NCBI GenBank assembly: GCA_023436025.1
Contig: JAEZKX010000004.1
Coordinates: forward strand, 1 to 13,134
From: Pseudomonadota bacterium
Lineage (GTDB): Bacteria; Pseudomonadota; Gammaproteobacteria; Burkholderiales; Burkholderiaceae_C
Direction: 5' to 3'
Length of the DNA: 13,134 nt
Shown: piece by piece, positions 1 through 5,712 of the stretch
Layout: each line of letters starts with the position of its first letter
Position numbering within the stretch: position 1 is the stretch's first letter
Position numbers and translations under genes: made by a program
Notes under the pieces: generated by a model
The model's input: only the letters and a program-made list of their open reading frames with translations
The model's database searches: none
What the model was told of the DNA's origin: nothing

Positions 1-13
1 GCGTTGCGCCGGA

Positions 14-448
14 TCAGTAACGGTCGCGGTCGCGACCACCGCCGCCGTAGCCGCCACCACCACCACCGTAGCCACCGCCGCCGCCTTCGCGTCGGCCACC
101 GCCGCCGCCGTAACCGCCGCCACCACCACCGTAGCCGCCGCCACCGCCACCGCCGTAGCCGCCACCACCACCGCCGCCGCCGAAGCCGCGGGGGCGCTGT
201 TCCATCGGACGCGCTTCGTTCACGACGAGCGCGCGGCCGCCGGTCTGGTGGCCGTTCATGCCTTCGATGGCGGCCTGCGCTTCGGCGGGGCTGCCCATCT
301 CGACGAAGCCGAAGCCCTTGGAGCGGCCGGTGTCGCGTTCCATCATCACTTTGGCGGAGGTGACGGCGCCGAACTGGCTGAACGCCTGCTCGAGATCGCT
401 GTCGCGGAAGGAGTAGGGAAGGTTCCCCACGTAAAGCTTGTTGCCCAT
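14..448 (-). CDS. Glycine-rich RRM RNA-binding protein
   Basis: This 144-residue protein has one RNA recognition motif followed by a glycine-rich tail. RNP2 is LYVGNL at residues 5-10 and RNP1 is KGFGFVEM at 44-51. From about residue 88 the chain is almost pure Gly with regularly spaced Tyr (YGGGGG-type units), interrupted by RRE and ending in RDRDRY. Proteins of this type in proteobacteria and cyanobacteria bind single-stranded RNA and are often cold- or stress-linked; a chaperone-like role in the cytoplasm is inferred. The start at 448 is chosen because CAGGAG lies about 7 nt upstream (455-460 on the plus strand) and because RNP2 begins four residues in. The frame stays open upstream to 556, but that extension lacks RRM character and an SD. 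The repetitive glycine codons may vary in number between strains. Confidence in the family is high; the specific RNA targets are unknown. Confidence 0.95.
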   Translation of the reverse strand: MGNKLYVGNLPYSFRDSDLEQAFSQFGAVTSAKVMMERDTGRSKGFGFVEMGSPAEAQAAIEGMNGHQTGGRALVVNEARPMEQRPRGFGGGGGGGGYGGGGGGGYGGGGGGYGGGGGRREGGGGGYGGGGGGYGGGGRDRDRY

Positions 449-562
449 TCGGGACTCCTGAAAAAAACGCAAGACGCGATGGAGTCCGCTAGACGCAATC
501 AACAACCACGCGAGACCGACAAACACCGCTAACCATGTTCCCCATGCGGGGACCACGCGCGC

Positions 563-591
563 ATTATGCGCTGCAAATCGTCCGCGCCCAA
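563..591 (-). promoter_or_regulatory. Candidate sigma-70 promoter for the RRM gene
   Basis: Read on the minus strand, the -10 is CATAAT (563-568, five of six consensus bases) and the -35 is TTGGGC (586-591, only TTG matches), with exactly 17 bp between them. Transcription would start near 556, giving a long leader of about 105 nt. Long leaders are common for cold-regulated RNA-binding protein genes. The -10 is convincing and the -35 is weak. Confidence 0.4.
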
Positions 592-693
592 ATCAGGGCA
601 CACCCGAATGTGGTGCCGACGTCAAGTAGTCGAAAAGTTACGCCACCGGCGGGCGGTCGCAGCTCGGCCGTGGGCGGGGGCTGCATGGCGAGT

Positions 694-707
694 CGCGACC
701 GGTCGCG
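694..707. repeat. 14-bp perfect palindrome upstream of the GDT1-family gene
   Basis: CGCGACCGGTCGCG reads the same on both strands and ends about 60 bp before the start at 767. It could be an operator for a dimeric regulator, but a perfect 14-bp palindrome is not rare enough in such GC-rich DNA to be certain. Confidence 0.3.
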
Positions 708-766
708 CGCGCACCGCACCAGGGCCGCCCACGCACGCAGGAGCGCCGGGTACCATCGCCGCCCTT

Positions 767-1324
767 ATGGAAGCTTTCCTGGTATCCACCGGACTGGTGG
801 CGCTCGCCGAGATGGGCGACAAGACGCAGTTGCTGTCGCTGGTGCTGGCAGCGCGGTTTCGCAAACCCTGGCCGATCGCGGCGGGCATCCTGGTGGCGAC
901 GCTGGTCAACCATGCCCTCGCCGGCGCCGTCGGCGCCTGGGTGACGCAGGTGCTGGGCCCCGACGTGCTGCGTTGGGTGCTGGGCATTTCCTTCATCGCC
1001 ATGGCCGGCTGGATGCTGATTCCCGACAAGCTCGACGAGGATGACGCGAAGGCCTCTCCGCGCCTCGGCGTGTTCGGCGCCACCCTGGTGGCCTTCTTCC
1101 TGGCCGAGATGGGGGACAAGACGCAGGTGGCCACGGTCGCGCTGGCCGCGCAGTACCAGTCCTGGGCCGCGGTGGTGGCCGGCACCACCCTGGGCATGAT
1201 GCTGGCCAACGTGCCGGTGGTGTGGTTCGGCGAGCGCATCACGCGCCGGGTGCCGATCCGGACGGTGCACGTGGTGGGTGCGGTGATCTTCCTCGTGCTG
1301 GGGGTGCTGGCGCTGATGGCGTGA
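767..1324 (+). CDS. GDT1/UPF0016 (TMEM165) family membrane transporter
   Basis: This is a 185-residue integral membrane protein made of two homologous halves. Each half begins with the family signature E-x-G-D-K-T: EMGDKT at residues 15-20 and again at 114-119. About six hydrophobic segments surround a short acidic loop (KLDEDDAK, residues 88-95). Family members export Mn2+ (Vibrio and cyanobacterial homologues) or exchange Ca2+/Mn2+ (yeast Gdt1, human TMEM165); Mn2+ efflux across the inner membrane is the likeliest role. The frame is open back to 566, but family similarity begins at the ATG at 767, five residues before the first hydrophobic helix. AGGAG at 739-743 is too far upstream to be a normal SD. 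No yybP-ykoY manganese riboswitch is visible in the leader. Family assignment is firm; the ion is inferred. Confidence 0.93.
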   Translation: MEAFLVSTGLVALAEMGDKTQLLSLVLAARFRKPWPIAAGILVATLVNHALAGAVGAWVTQVLGPDVLRWVLGISFIAMAGWMLIPDKLDEDDAKASPRLGVFGATLVAFFLAEMGDKTQVATVALAAQYQSWAAVVAGTTLGMMLANVPVVWFGERITRRVPIRTVHVVGAVIFLVLGVLALMA

Positions 1325-1361
1325 CGCGCGGCGCCCGCGCGCTCCGGCCGACCCGCCGGGC

Positions 1362-1367
1362 TATACT
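1362..1367 (+). promoter_or_regulatory. -10 box for the metX leader
   Basis: TATACT (five of six consensus bases) lies 7 bp before position 1375, the first base of the SAM-II P1 helix, so transcription would begin at the very start of the aptamer. No good -35 is seen at the expected distance (1339-1344, GCGCTC), so the element rests on the -10 and on its position. Confidence 0.5.
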
Positions 1368-1374
1368 CGTTGCC

Positions 1375-1427
1375 AGCGCCGATTTGCCTCGCTTGCGGGC
1401 GCTCAATAAATGCCGCTAAAGACAGGC
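1375..1427 (+). promoter_or_regulatory. SAM-II (SAM-alpha) riboswitch aptamer
   Basis: The segment carries the ordered signature of the SAM-II class. P1 is AGCGCC (1375-1380) paired perfectly with GGCGCT (1398-1403). The loop holds GATTT (1381-1385) and CTTGC (1392-1396). Downstream come AATAAATG (1405-1412) and GCTAAAG (1415-1421). A pseudoknot can form between GCCT (1386-1389) and AGGC (1424-1427). These blocks match, from memory, the crystallised Sargasso Sea metX aptamer in order and spacing. The element binds S-adenosylmethionine, and its place before metX is the classical one for this class. SAM-II is best known from Alphaproteobacteria. A covariance search with the SAM-alpha model would settle it. 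Confidence 0.9.
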
Positions 1428-1428
1428 C

Positions 1429-1460
1429 AGACCCGGCCCGCTTCAGCGGCCGGGTCTTTT
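1429..1460 (+). terminator. Intrinsic terminator/attenuator in the metX leader
   Basis: A perfect 10-bp stem (AGACCCGGCC at 1429-1438 with GGCCGGGTCT at 1448-1457) is followed by a short T-run (1457-1460). It begins two bases after the SAM-II pseudoknot strand and ends about 9 nt before the metX ATG. This arrangement suggests that SAM binding promotes termination before metX. Since the hairpin sits over the ribosome-landing region, it could also block translation initiation. Confidence 0.8.
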
Positions 1461-1468
1461 CCATTGTC

Positions 1469-2671
1469 ATGACGCTCATCGCGACACCGCAGTCCATGGC
1501 CTTCGAGGCGCCGCTCGCGCTGAGCAGCGGCGCCAGCATCCGCGGCTACTCCCTCGCCTACGAGACCTACGGCACGCTGGCGCCCGACCGCAGCAACGCC
1601 GTGCTGATCTGCCACGCGCTCAACGCCTCGCACCACGTGGCGGGCGTGTACCCGGGCAAGGAACGCTCCGAGGGCTGGTGGGACACCATGATCGGCCCCG
1701 GCAAGCCGGTGGACACCGACCGCTTCTTCGTCATCGGCGTCAACAACCTGGGCTCCTGCTTCGGCTCCACCGGGCCCATGCACGTGAACCCCGACACCGG
1801 CCGCGTCTGGGGCGCCGACTTCCCGGTGGTGACGGTGGAGGACTGGGTCAACGCCCAGGCGCGGCTGCTGGACGCCCTGGGCATCGACACGCTCGCCGCC
1901 GTGATGGGCGGCAGCCTGGGCGGCATGCAGGCGCTGTCGTGGACGCTGCAGTATCCGCAGCGCGTGCGCCATGCGGTGGTGGTGGCCAGCGCGCCCAACC
2001 TCACCGCCGAGAACATCGCCTTCAACGAGGTGGCGCGCCGCGCCATCGTCACCGACCCCGACTTCCACGGCGGCAACTTCTATGGCCACGGCGTGGTGCC
2101 CAAGCGCGGCCTGCGCATCGCCCGCATGATCGGCCACATCACCTACCTGTCGGACGACGTGATGAACGAGAAGTTCGGCCGCCAGTTGCGCGAGGGGCTG
2201 GACCCGCGTGCCGGCGCGCCCGAGGGCGGCACGGCCCCCTCGGGGAGCGGCGCACCGAAGCGCAGCCCGGGCGGGTACCTCTACACCACGCAGGACATCG
2301 AGTTCCAGATCGAGAGCTACCTGCGCTACCAGGGCGACAAGTTCAGCGAGTACTTCGACGCCAACACCTACCTGCTGATCACGCGCGCGCTCGACTATTT
2401 CGACCCGGCGCGCAGCCACGACGGCAACCTCAGCCGGGCGCTGGCGGCGGCCACGGCCAAGTTCCTGCTGGTGAGCTTCACCACCGACTGGCGCTTCTCG
2501 CCGGCGCGCAGCCGCGAGATCGTCAAGGCGCTGCTGGACAACCGGCGCGAGGTCAGCTACGCCGAGATCGACGCGCCGCACGGCCACGACGCCTTCCTGC
2601 TGGACGATCCGCGCTACCTGGCGCTGGTGCGCTCCTACTTCGACCGCATCGCGGCGGAGGCCCGGCCATGA
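1469..2671 (+). CDS. metX: Homoserine O-acyltransferase MetX
   Basis: MetX is an alpha/beta hydrolase-fold enzyme that acylates L-homoserine from acyl-CoA, the committed step of methionine synthesis. The donor may be acetyl- or succinyl-CoA; several betaproteobacterial MetX enzymes use succinyl-CoA, and the choice cannot be made here. The 400-residue product shows the nucleophile elbow GGSLGG (Ser149), an acid in SFTTDWRFSP (Asp340), a catalytic His in PHGHDAF (His373), and the conserved segments CHALNASHH and GSCFGSTGP. The ATG at 1469 follows the leader terminator; ATG 1496 is an alternative, and neither has a clear SD. An insertion of roughly 25 residues (245-269, rich in Gly/Pro/Ser/Ala) interrupts the lid region before DIEFQIESYLRYQG. 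The gene overlaps metW by 4 nt. SAM-II control is inferred from the leader. Confidence 0.96.
   Translation: MTLIATPQSMAFEAPLALSSGASIRGYSLAYETYGTLAPDRSNAVLICHALNASHHVAGVYPGKERSEGWWDTMIGPGKPVDTDRFFVIGVNNLGSCFGSTGPMHVNPDTGRVWGADFPVVTVEDWVNAQARLLDALGIDTLAAVMGGSLGGMQALSWTLQYPQRVRHAVVVASAPNLTAENIAFNEVARRAIVTDPDFHGGNFYGHGVVPKRGLRIARMIGHITYLSDDVMNEKFGRQLREGLDPRAGAPEGGTAPSGSGAPKRSPGGYLYTTQDIEFQIESYLRYQGDKFSEYFDANTYLLITRALDYFDPARSHDGNLSRALAAATAKFLLVSFTTDWRFSPARSREIVKALLDNRREVSYAEIDAPHGHDAFLLDDPRYLALVRSYFDRIAAEARP
2201..2277 (+). repeat. GC-rich palindromic in-frame insertion in metX
   Basis: This stretch encodes the low-complexity residues 245-269 of MetX, absent from typical homologues as I recall them. 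It contains an inverted repeat, CCCGAGGG (2219-2226) and CCCTCGGG (2237-2244), with a 10-nt loop. The segment after it resembles a dispersed palindromic repeat (core CCCCCTCGGGG) that I recall as abundant in Comamonadaceae genomes. Length divisible by three keeps the gene open. Its origin as an inserted repeat is an inference. Confidence 0.5.
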
Positions 2672-3252
2672 CCGACCGCGCCACCCTGGAGACCATCGCG
2701 AAGCTGGTGCCCGAAGGCGCGCGCGTGCTCGACCTGGGCTGCGGCGACGGCGCGCTGCTCGACCTGCTGCGGCGCGAGCGCGGCTGCACCGGCTACGGCA
2801 TCGAGATCGCCGATGCCAACGTGCTGGCCTGCGTGCAGCGCGGGGTCGACGTCATCCAGCTCAACCTCGACCAGGGGCTGTCGATCTTCGAGGACAACTC
2901 CTTCGACGTGGTGCTGCAGGTCGACACCCTGCAGCACCTGCGCAATGCCGAGACCATGCTGCGCGAGACCGCGCGCGTGGGCAAGCTGGGCATCGTCGCC
3001 TTCCCCAACTTCGCCCACTGGCCCAACCGACTGGCCATCCTGCGCGGGCGCATGCCGGTGACCAAGCGGCTGCCCTACCAGTGGTACGACACGCCCAATA
3101 TCCGGGTCGGCACCTTCAAGGACTTCGAGGTGCTGGCCACGCGCAACCGGCTCAACATCCTGGACGCCTTCGGCCTGCAGGAGGGGCGCGAACGCCGCTT
3201 CCTGCCCAATTTCACGGCGGGCACCGCGGTCTTCAAGTTCGAGCGGGGCTGA
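2668..3252 (+). CDS. metW: Methionine biosynthesis protein MetW
   Basis: MetW is a small SAM-dependent-methyltransferase-fold protein that accompanies MetX in many proteobacteria and is needed for its function or activity in some of them; its own reaction is not well defined. The 194 residues include a Rossmann SAM-binding motif, VLDLGCGDG, at 20-28, the acidic EIAD at 46-49, the segment VDTLQHL at 85-91, and the family-typical FPNFAHWPNR at 112-121. Its ATG overlaps the metX stop (ATGA at 2668-2671), so the two are almost certainly co-transcribed and translationally coupled, and both sit downstream of the SAM-II leader. The length is normal for the family and no defect is seen. chrA follows after only 4 nt. 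Confidence 0.95.
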   Translation: MTDRATLETIAKLVPEGARVLDLGCGDGALLDLLRRERGCTGYGIEIADANVLACVQRGVDVIQLNLDQGLSIFEDNSFDVVLQVDTLQHLRNAETMLRETARVGKLGIVAFPNFAHWPNRLAILRGRMPVTKRLPYQWYDTPNIRVGTFKDFEVLATRNRLNILDAFGLQEGRERRFLPNFTAGTAVFKFERG

Positions 3253-3256
3253 TCCC

Positions 3257-4609
3257 GTGGCGCCTGGCATCCCCTTCGCCGAGGCGCTGTGGTTCTGGCT
3301 GCGCCTGGGTCTCATCAGCTTCGGCGGGCCGGCCGGCCAGATCGCGCTGATGCACCGCGAGCTGGTGGAGCGCAAGCGCTGGATCTCCGACCGGCGCTTC
3401 CTGCACGCGCTCAACTACTGCATGCTGCTGCCTGGCCCCGAGGCGCAGCAGCTCGCCACCTACATCGGCTGGCTGCTGCACCGCACCTGGGGCGGGGTTG
3501 CCGCCGGCGTGCTGTTCGTGCTGCCCTCGCTGTTCATCCTGGTCGCGCTGGGATGGATCTACGTGGTGTACGGCCAGGTCGAATGGGTCGCCGGCTTGTT
3601 CTACGGCATCAAGCCGGCGGTGGCGGCGGTGGTGCTGCACGCCGTGTGGCGCATCGGCAGCCGCACCCTGCGCCATCCGGCGCAGGCGCCGCTGCCCTGG
3701 ATCGTGGCGGTGGCGAGCTCCCTGGCCATCGCGGTGGCCAAGCTGCCCTTTCCCTGGGTGGTGCTGGGCGCGGCCCTGGTGGGGGTCGCGGCCGGCCGCT
3801 GGGCGCCGGCGCAGTTCGCGCCGGTGGTGGCTTCCGCGCAGGCGGAAGGAACGGGCGCCCCAGCGCATCCGCGGGCGGTGATCGACGACGACACGCCCAC
3901 GCCGCCCCACGCCCGCTTCAGCACGACGGGCCTGGCCCGCGTGGCCGCGACCGGCGCCCTGCTCTGGCTGCTGCCCATGGGCGTGCTGGTGGCAGCCTGG
4001 GGCTGGCAGGCCACGCTCACGCAGATGGGCTGGTTCTTCTCCAAGGCCGCGATGCTCACCTTCGGCGGCGCCTACGCCGTGCTGCCCTATGTCTACCAGG
4101 GCGCGGTGGAGCAGCATGGCTGGGTCAGCGCGCCGCAGATGATGGATGCGCTGGCGCTGGGCGAGGCCACGCCGGGGCCGCTGATCATGGTGGTGGCCTT
4201 CGTCGCCTTCCTCGGCGGCTGGGGACACCAGGTGCTGGGGCCCGACTTGCTGTTCCTGGGGGGGGCGCTGGCGGCGACGCTGGTCACCTGGTTCACCTTC
4301 CTGCCCTCCTTCCTCTTCATCCTGGCCGGCGGCCCGCTGGTGGAGTCGACGCACGGCAAGCTGCGCTTCACCGCGCCGCTGGCTGCCATCACCGCCGCCG
4401 TGGTCGGCGTGATCGCCAGCCTGGCGCTGTTCTTCCTGCTGCACATCGCGCGCGACCGGCCCATGCCCGGCTGGCCGGTGGACCTGGTGGCGCTGGCCAT
4501 CGCCGCGGCCGCGGCGTTCGCGTTGTTCCGCACCCGCTTGGGCGTGGTGCCGGTGATCGCGGCCTGTGCGCTGCTGGGGATGGGCCTGCGGCTGGCAGGG
4601 GTCGCGTAG
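3257..4609 (+). CDS. chrA: Chromate transporter, long-chain CHR family
   Basis: This 450-residue inner-membrane protein has the two-domain architecture of long-chain CHR transporters, which extrude chromate, a sulfate analogue. Domain 1 carries SFGGPAGQI (21-29) and LPGPEAQQ (58-65). Domain 2 carries the paired motifs TFGGAYAVLPY (268-278) and ATPGPL (304-309). A hydrophilic linker (about 193-222, with DDDTPTPP) separates the halves, and roughly ten hydrophobic segments are apparent. The start is a GTG at 3257, 4 nt after the metW stop, which favours translational coupling; a G-rich stretch at the end of metW may act as a weak SD. Because it lies behind metX-metW, it is likely transcribed from the same SAM-II-controlled leader. 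Many CHR proteins have no proven chromate role, so sulfur-related transport is also possible. Confidence 0.92.
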   Translation: MAPGIPFAEALWFWLRLGLISFGGPAGQIALMHRELVERKRWISDRRFLHALNYCMLLPGPEAQQLATYIGWLLHRTWGGVAAGVLFVLPSLFILVALGWIYVVYGQVEWVAGLFYGIKPAVAAVVLHAVWRIGSRTLRHPAQAPLPWIVAVASSLAIAVAKLPFPWVVLGAALVGVAAGRWAPAQFAPVVASAQAEGTGAPAHPRAVIDDDTPTPPHARFSTTGLARVAATGALLWLLPMGVLVAAWGWQATLTQMGWFFSKAAMLTFGGAYAVLPYVYQGAVEQHGWVSAPQMMDALALGEATPGPLIMVVAFVAFLGGWGHQVLGPDLLFLGGALAATLVTWFTFLPSFLFILAGGPLVESTHGKLRFTAPLAAITAAVVGVIASLALFFLLHIARDRPMPGWPVDLVALAIAAAAAFALFRTRLGVVPVIAACALLGMGLRLAGVA

Positions 4610-4640
4610 CCGCGCGGCCCGAGACGCGGCCGCCTCACCT

Positions 4641-4659
4641 GCGGGACTTCCGCCTTTTT
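4641..4659 (+). terminator. Possible weak terminator after chrA
   Basis: A 4-bp GC stem (GCGG at 4641-4644, CCGC at 4650-4653) is followed by a run of five T (4655-4659), 31 nt after the chrA stop. The stem is short, so it is only a candidate end for the metX-metW-chrA transcript. Confidence 0.3.
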
Positions 4660-4677
4660 CCCACCCTGCCGAGCCGC

Positions 4678-4683
4678 TATCCT
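4678..4683 (+). promoter_or_regulatory. Candidate -10 box just before denD
   Basis: TATCCT lies 7 nt before the denD ATG. If used, transcription would start at or next to the start codon, giving a leaderless mRNA; no SD is present. The base pattern at the -35 position (TTTTTC, 4655-4660) is poor. Confidence 0.3.
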
Positions 4684-4690
4684 GCCCGCC

Positions 4691-5698
4691 ATGAACATCC
4701 TGATCACCGGCGGAGCCGGCTTCCTCGGCGCGCGGCTGGCGCGCGCCCTGCTGGCGGCGGACCGCCTGTCGCTGCGTGGCGCGCCGGCGCGCGTCATCAC
4801 CACCCTCACGCTGGCCGACCTCGGCCCGGCCCCCGACGACCTCGCCGCCGATCCGCGCGTGCGCAGCGTGCAGGGCGACCTGCTCGAACTGGTGCGCCAG
4901 CAGCGCCTGCCCGCCGCCGGCACGGACGCCGTGTTCCACCTGGCCGCCGCCGTCAGCGCGGAATGCGAGGCCGACTTCGACCTCGGCATGCGCAGCAACC
5001 TGGACACCACCCGCGCGCTGCTGGACGCCTGCCGCGCGCTCGGCACCCAGCCGGTGTTCGTCTACGCCAGCTCGCTCGCCGTGTTCGGCCAGCAGCCCGG
5101 CCAGCCGCCGATGGGCCGCGTCGGTGACACCAGCCTGCCGACCCCGCAGGGCAGCTACGGCATCCAGAAGTTCATCGGCGAGCAGCTGGTGGCCGACTAT
5201 GCCCGCAAGGGCTTCATCGCCGGGCGCAGCGTGCGGCCGATGACGGTCAGCGTGCGGCCGGGCCGCCCCAACGGCGCCGCCTCCGGCTTCTTCAGCGGCA
5301 TGATCCGCGAGCCGCTGGCCGGCCTGCGCGCACGCGTGCCGGTGCCGCCCGAGACATTGGTGGCGCTGGCTTCGCCGACCTGCACCATCGAGGGCTTCGT
5401 GCGCGCTGCCGAGGCGTCCGACGCCGACTGGGGGCCGCTGACCGCCATCAACCTGCCGTCGCTGCGCACCACCGTCGGCGAGATGGCCGCTGCGCTGGAA
5501 CGCGTGGGCGGCCCTGCGGCCGCCGCCCTGATCGACTGGACGCCCGACCCCTCCATCGAACGCCTGGTGCGCAGCTGGCCCGGCGACATCGCCTGGGACC
5601 GCGCGCGCGGCCTCGGCCTGCAGGCCGATCCCGACTTCGACACCGTGGTGCGCAGCTACATCGCCGAGAACCCGCAGGCCGTGCGGCTCGGGCGCTGA
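4691..5698 (+). CDS. denD: D-erythronate dehydrogenase DenD (extended SDR family)
   Basis: This 335-residue NAD(P)-dependent short-chain dehydrogenase/epimerase relative begins with the Rossmann motif GGAGFLG (7-13). HLAAAVSAECEADFD (83-97) and the catalytic set Ser127/128, Tyr156 and Lys160 (YGIQK) follow. The HLAAxVSxECExDFD and SVRPMTVSVRPG segments are typical of DenD, which oxidises D-erythronate to 2-oxo-tetronate in acid-sugar catabolism. The adjacent otnI supports this, since its product acts on the next intermediate. The ATG at 4691 directly precedes the beta strand of the nucleotide-binding fold. It has no SD but does have a -10-like TATCCT 7 nt upstream. otnI starts 14 nt after the stop. 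The kinase and aldolase of the pathway are not in this window, so substrate remains an inference; another acid sugar is possible. Confidence 0.85.
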   Translation: MNILITGGAGFLGARLARALLAADRLSLRGAPARVITTLTLADLGPAPDDLAADPRVRSVQGDLLELVRQQRLPAAGTDAVFHLAAAVSAECEADFDLGMRSNLDTTRALLDACRALGTQPVFVYASSLAVFGQQPGQPPMGRVGDTSLPTPQGSYGIQKFIGEQLVADYARKGFIAGRSVRPMTVSVRPGRPNGAASGFFSGMIREPLAGLRARVPVPPETLVALASPTCTIEGFVRAAEASDADWGPLTAINLPSLRTTVGEMAAALERVGGPAAAALIDWTPDPSIERLVRSWPGDIAWDRARGLGLQADPDFDTVVRSYIAENPQAVRLGR

Positions 5699-5702
5699 CG
5701 CT

Positions 5703-5708
5703 GGAGGG
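5703..5708 (+). promoter_or_regulatory. Ribosome binding site of otnI
   Basis: GGAGGG lies 4 nt before the ATG at 5713 and fixes that start. It is one of the few strong SD sequences in this window. Confidence 0.7.
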
Positions 5709-5712
5709 CCGG

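Larger units (their letters stand above)
449..766. other. Divergent intergenic region, 318 bp
   Basis: No gene is supported between the divergent RRM and GDT1 genes. The left half should be the leader of the RRM gene, with a candidate promoter at 563-591 and an about 105-nt 5' UTR. That UTR would begin near a short hairpin (540-551, CCCC/GGGG around a 4-nt loop). The right half is very GC-rich and holds a 14-bp palindrome at 694-707. Open frames that cross it have no coding character. Confidence 0.6.

Noticed and set aside
20..190. Regular CCGCCACCACC-type repeats, at first sight a minisatellite or repeat array
   Set aside because: It is the coding sequence of the Gly/Tyr-rich tail of the RRM protein on the minus strand; the period follows glycine codons.
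600..766. yybP-ykoY manganese riboswitch before the GDT1-family gene
   Set aside because: The conserved blocks I would expect were not found in the leader, and only a GC-rich palindrome is present.
622..1539. Long open frame on the minus strand opposite the GDT1 gene and the metX leader
   Set aside because: It is antisense to a clear family protein and to the riboswitch, and its product has no recognisable motif; long antisense frames are common in GC-rich DNA.
3233..4939. Very long minus-strand open frame (568 codons) opposite chrA and the start of denD
   Set aside because: Composition is dominated by Gln/His/Arg/Gly typical of an antisense shadow, and chrA and denD explain the same bases with conserved motifs.
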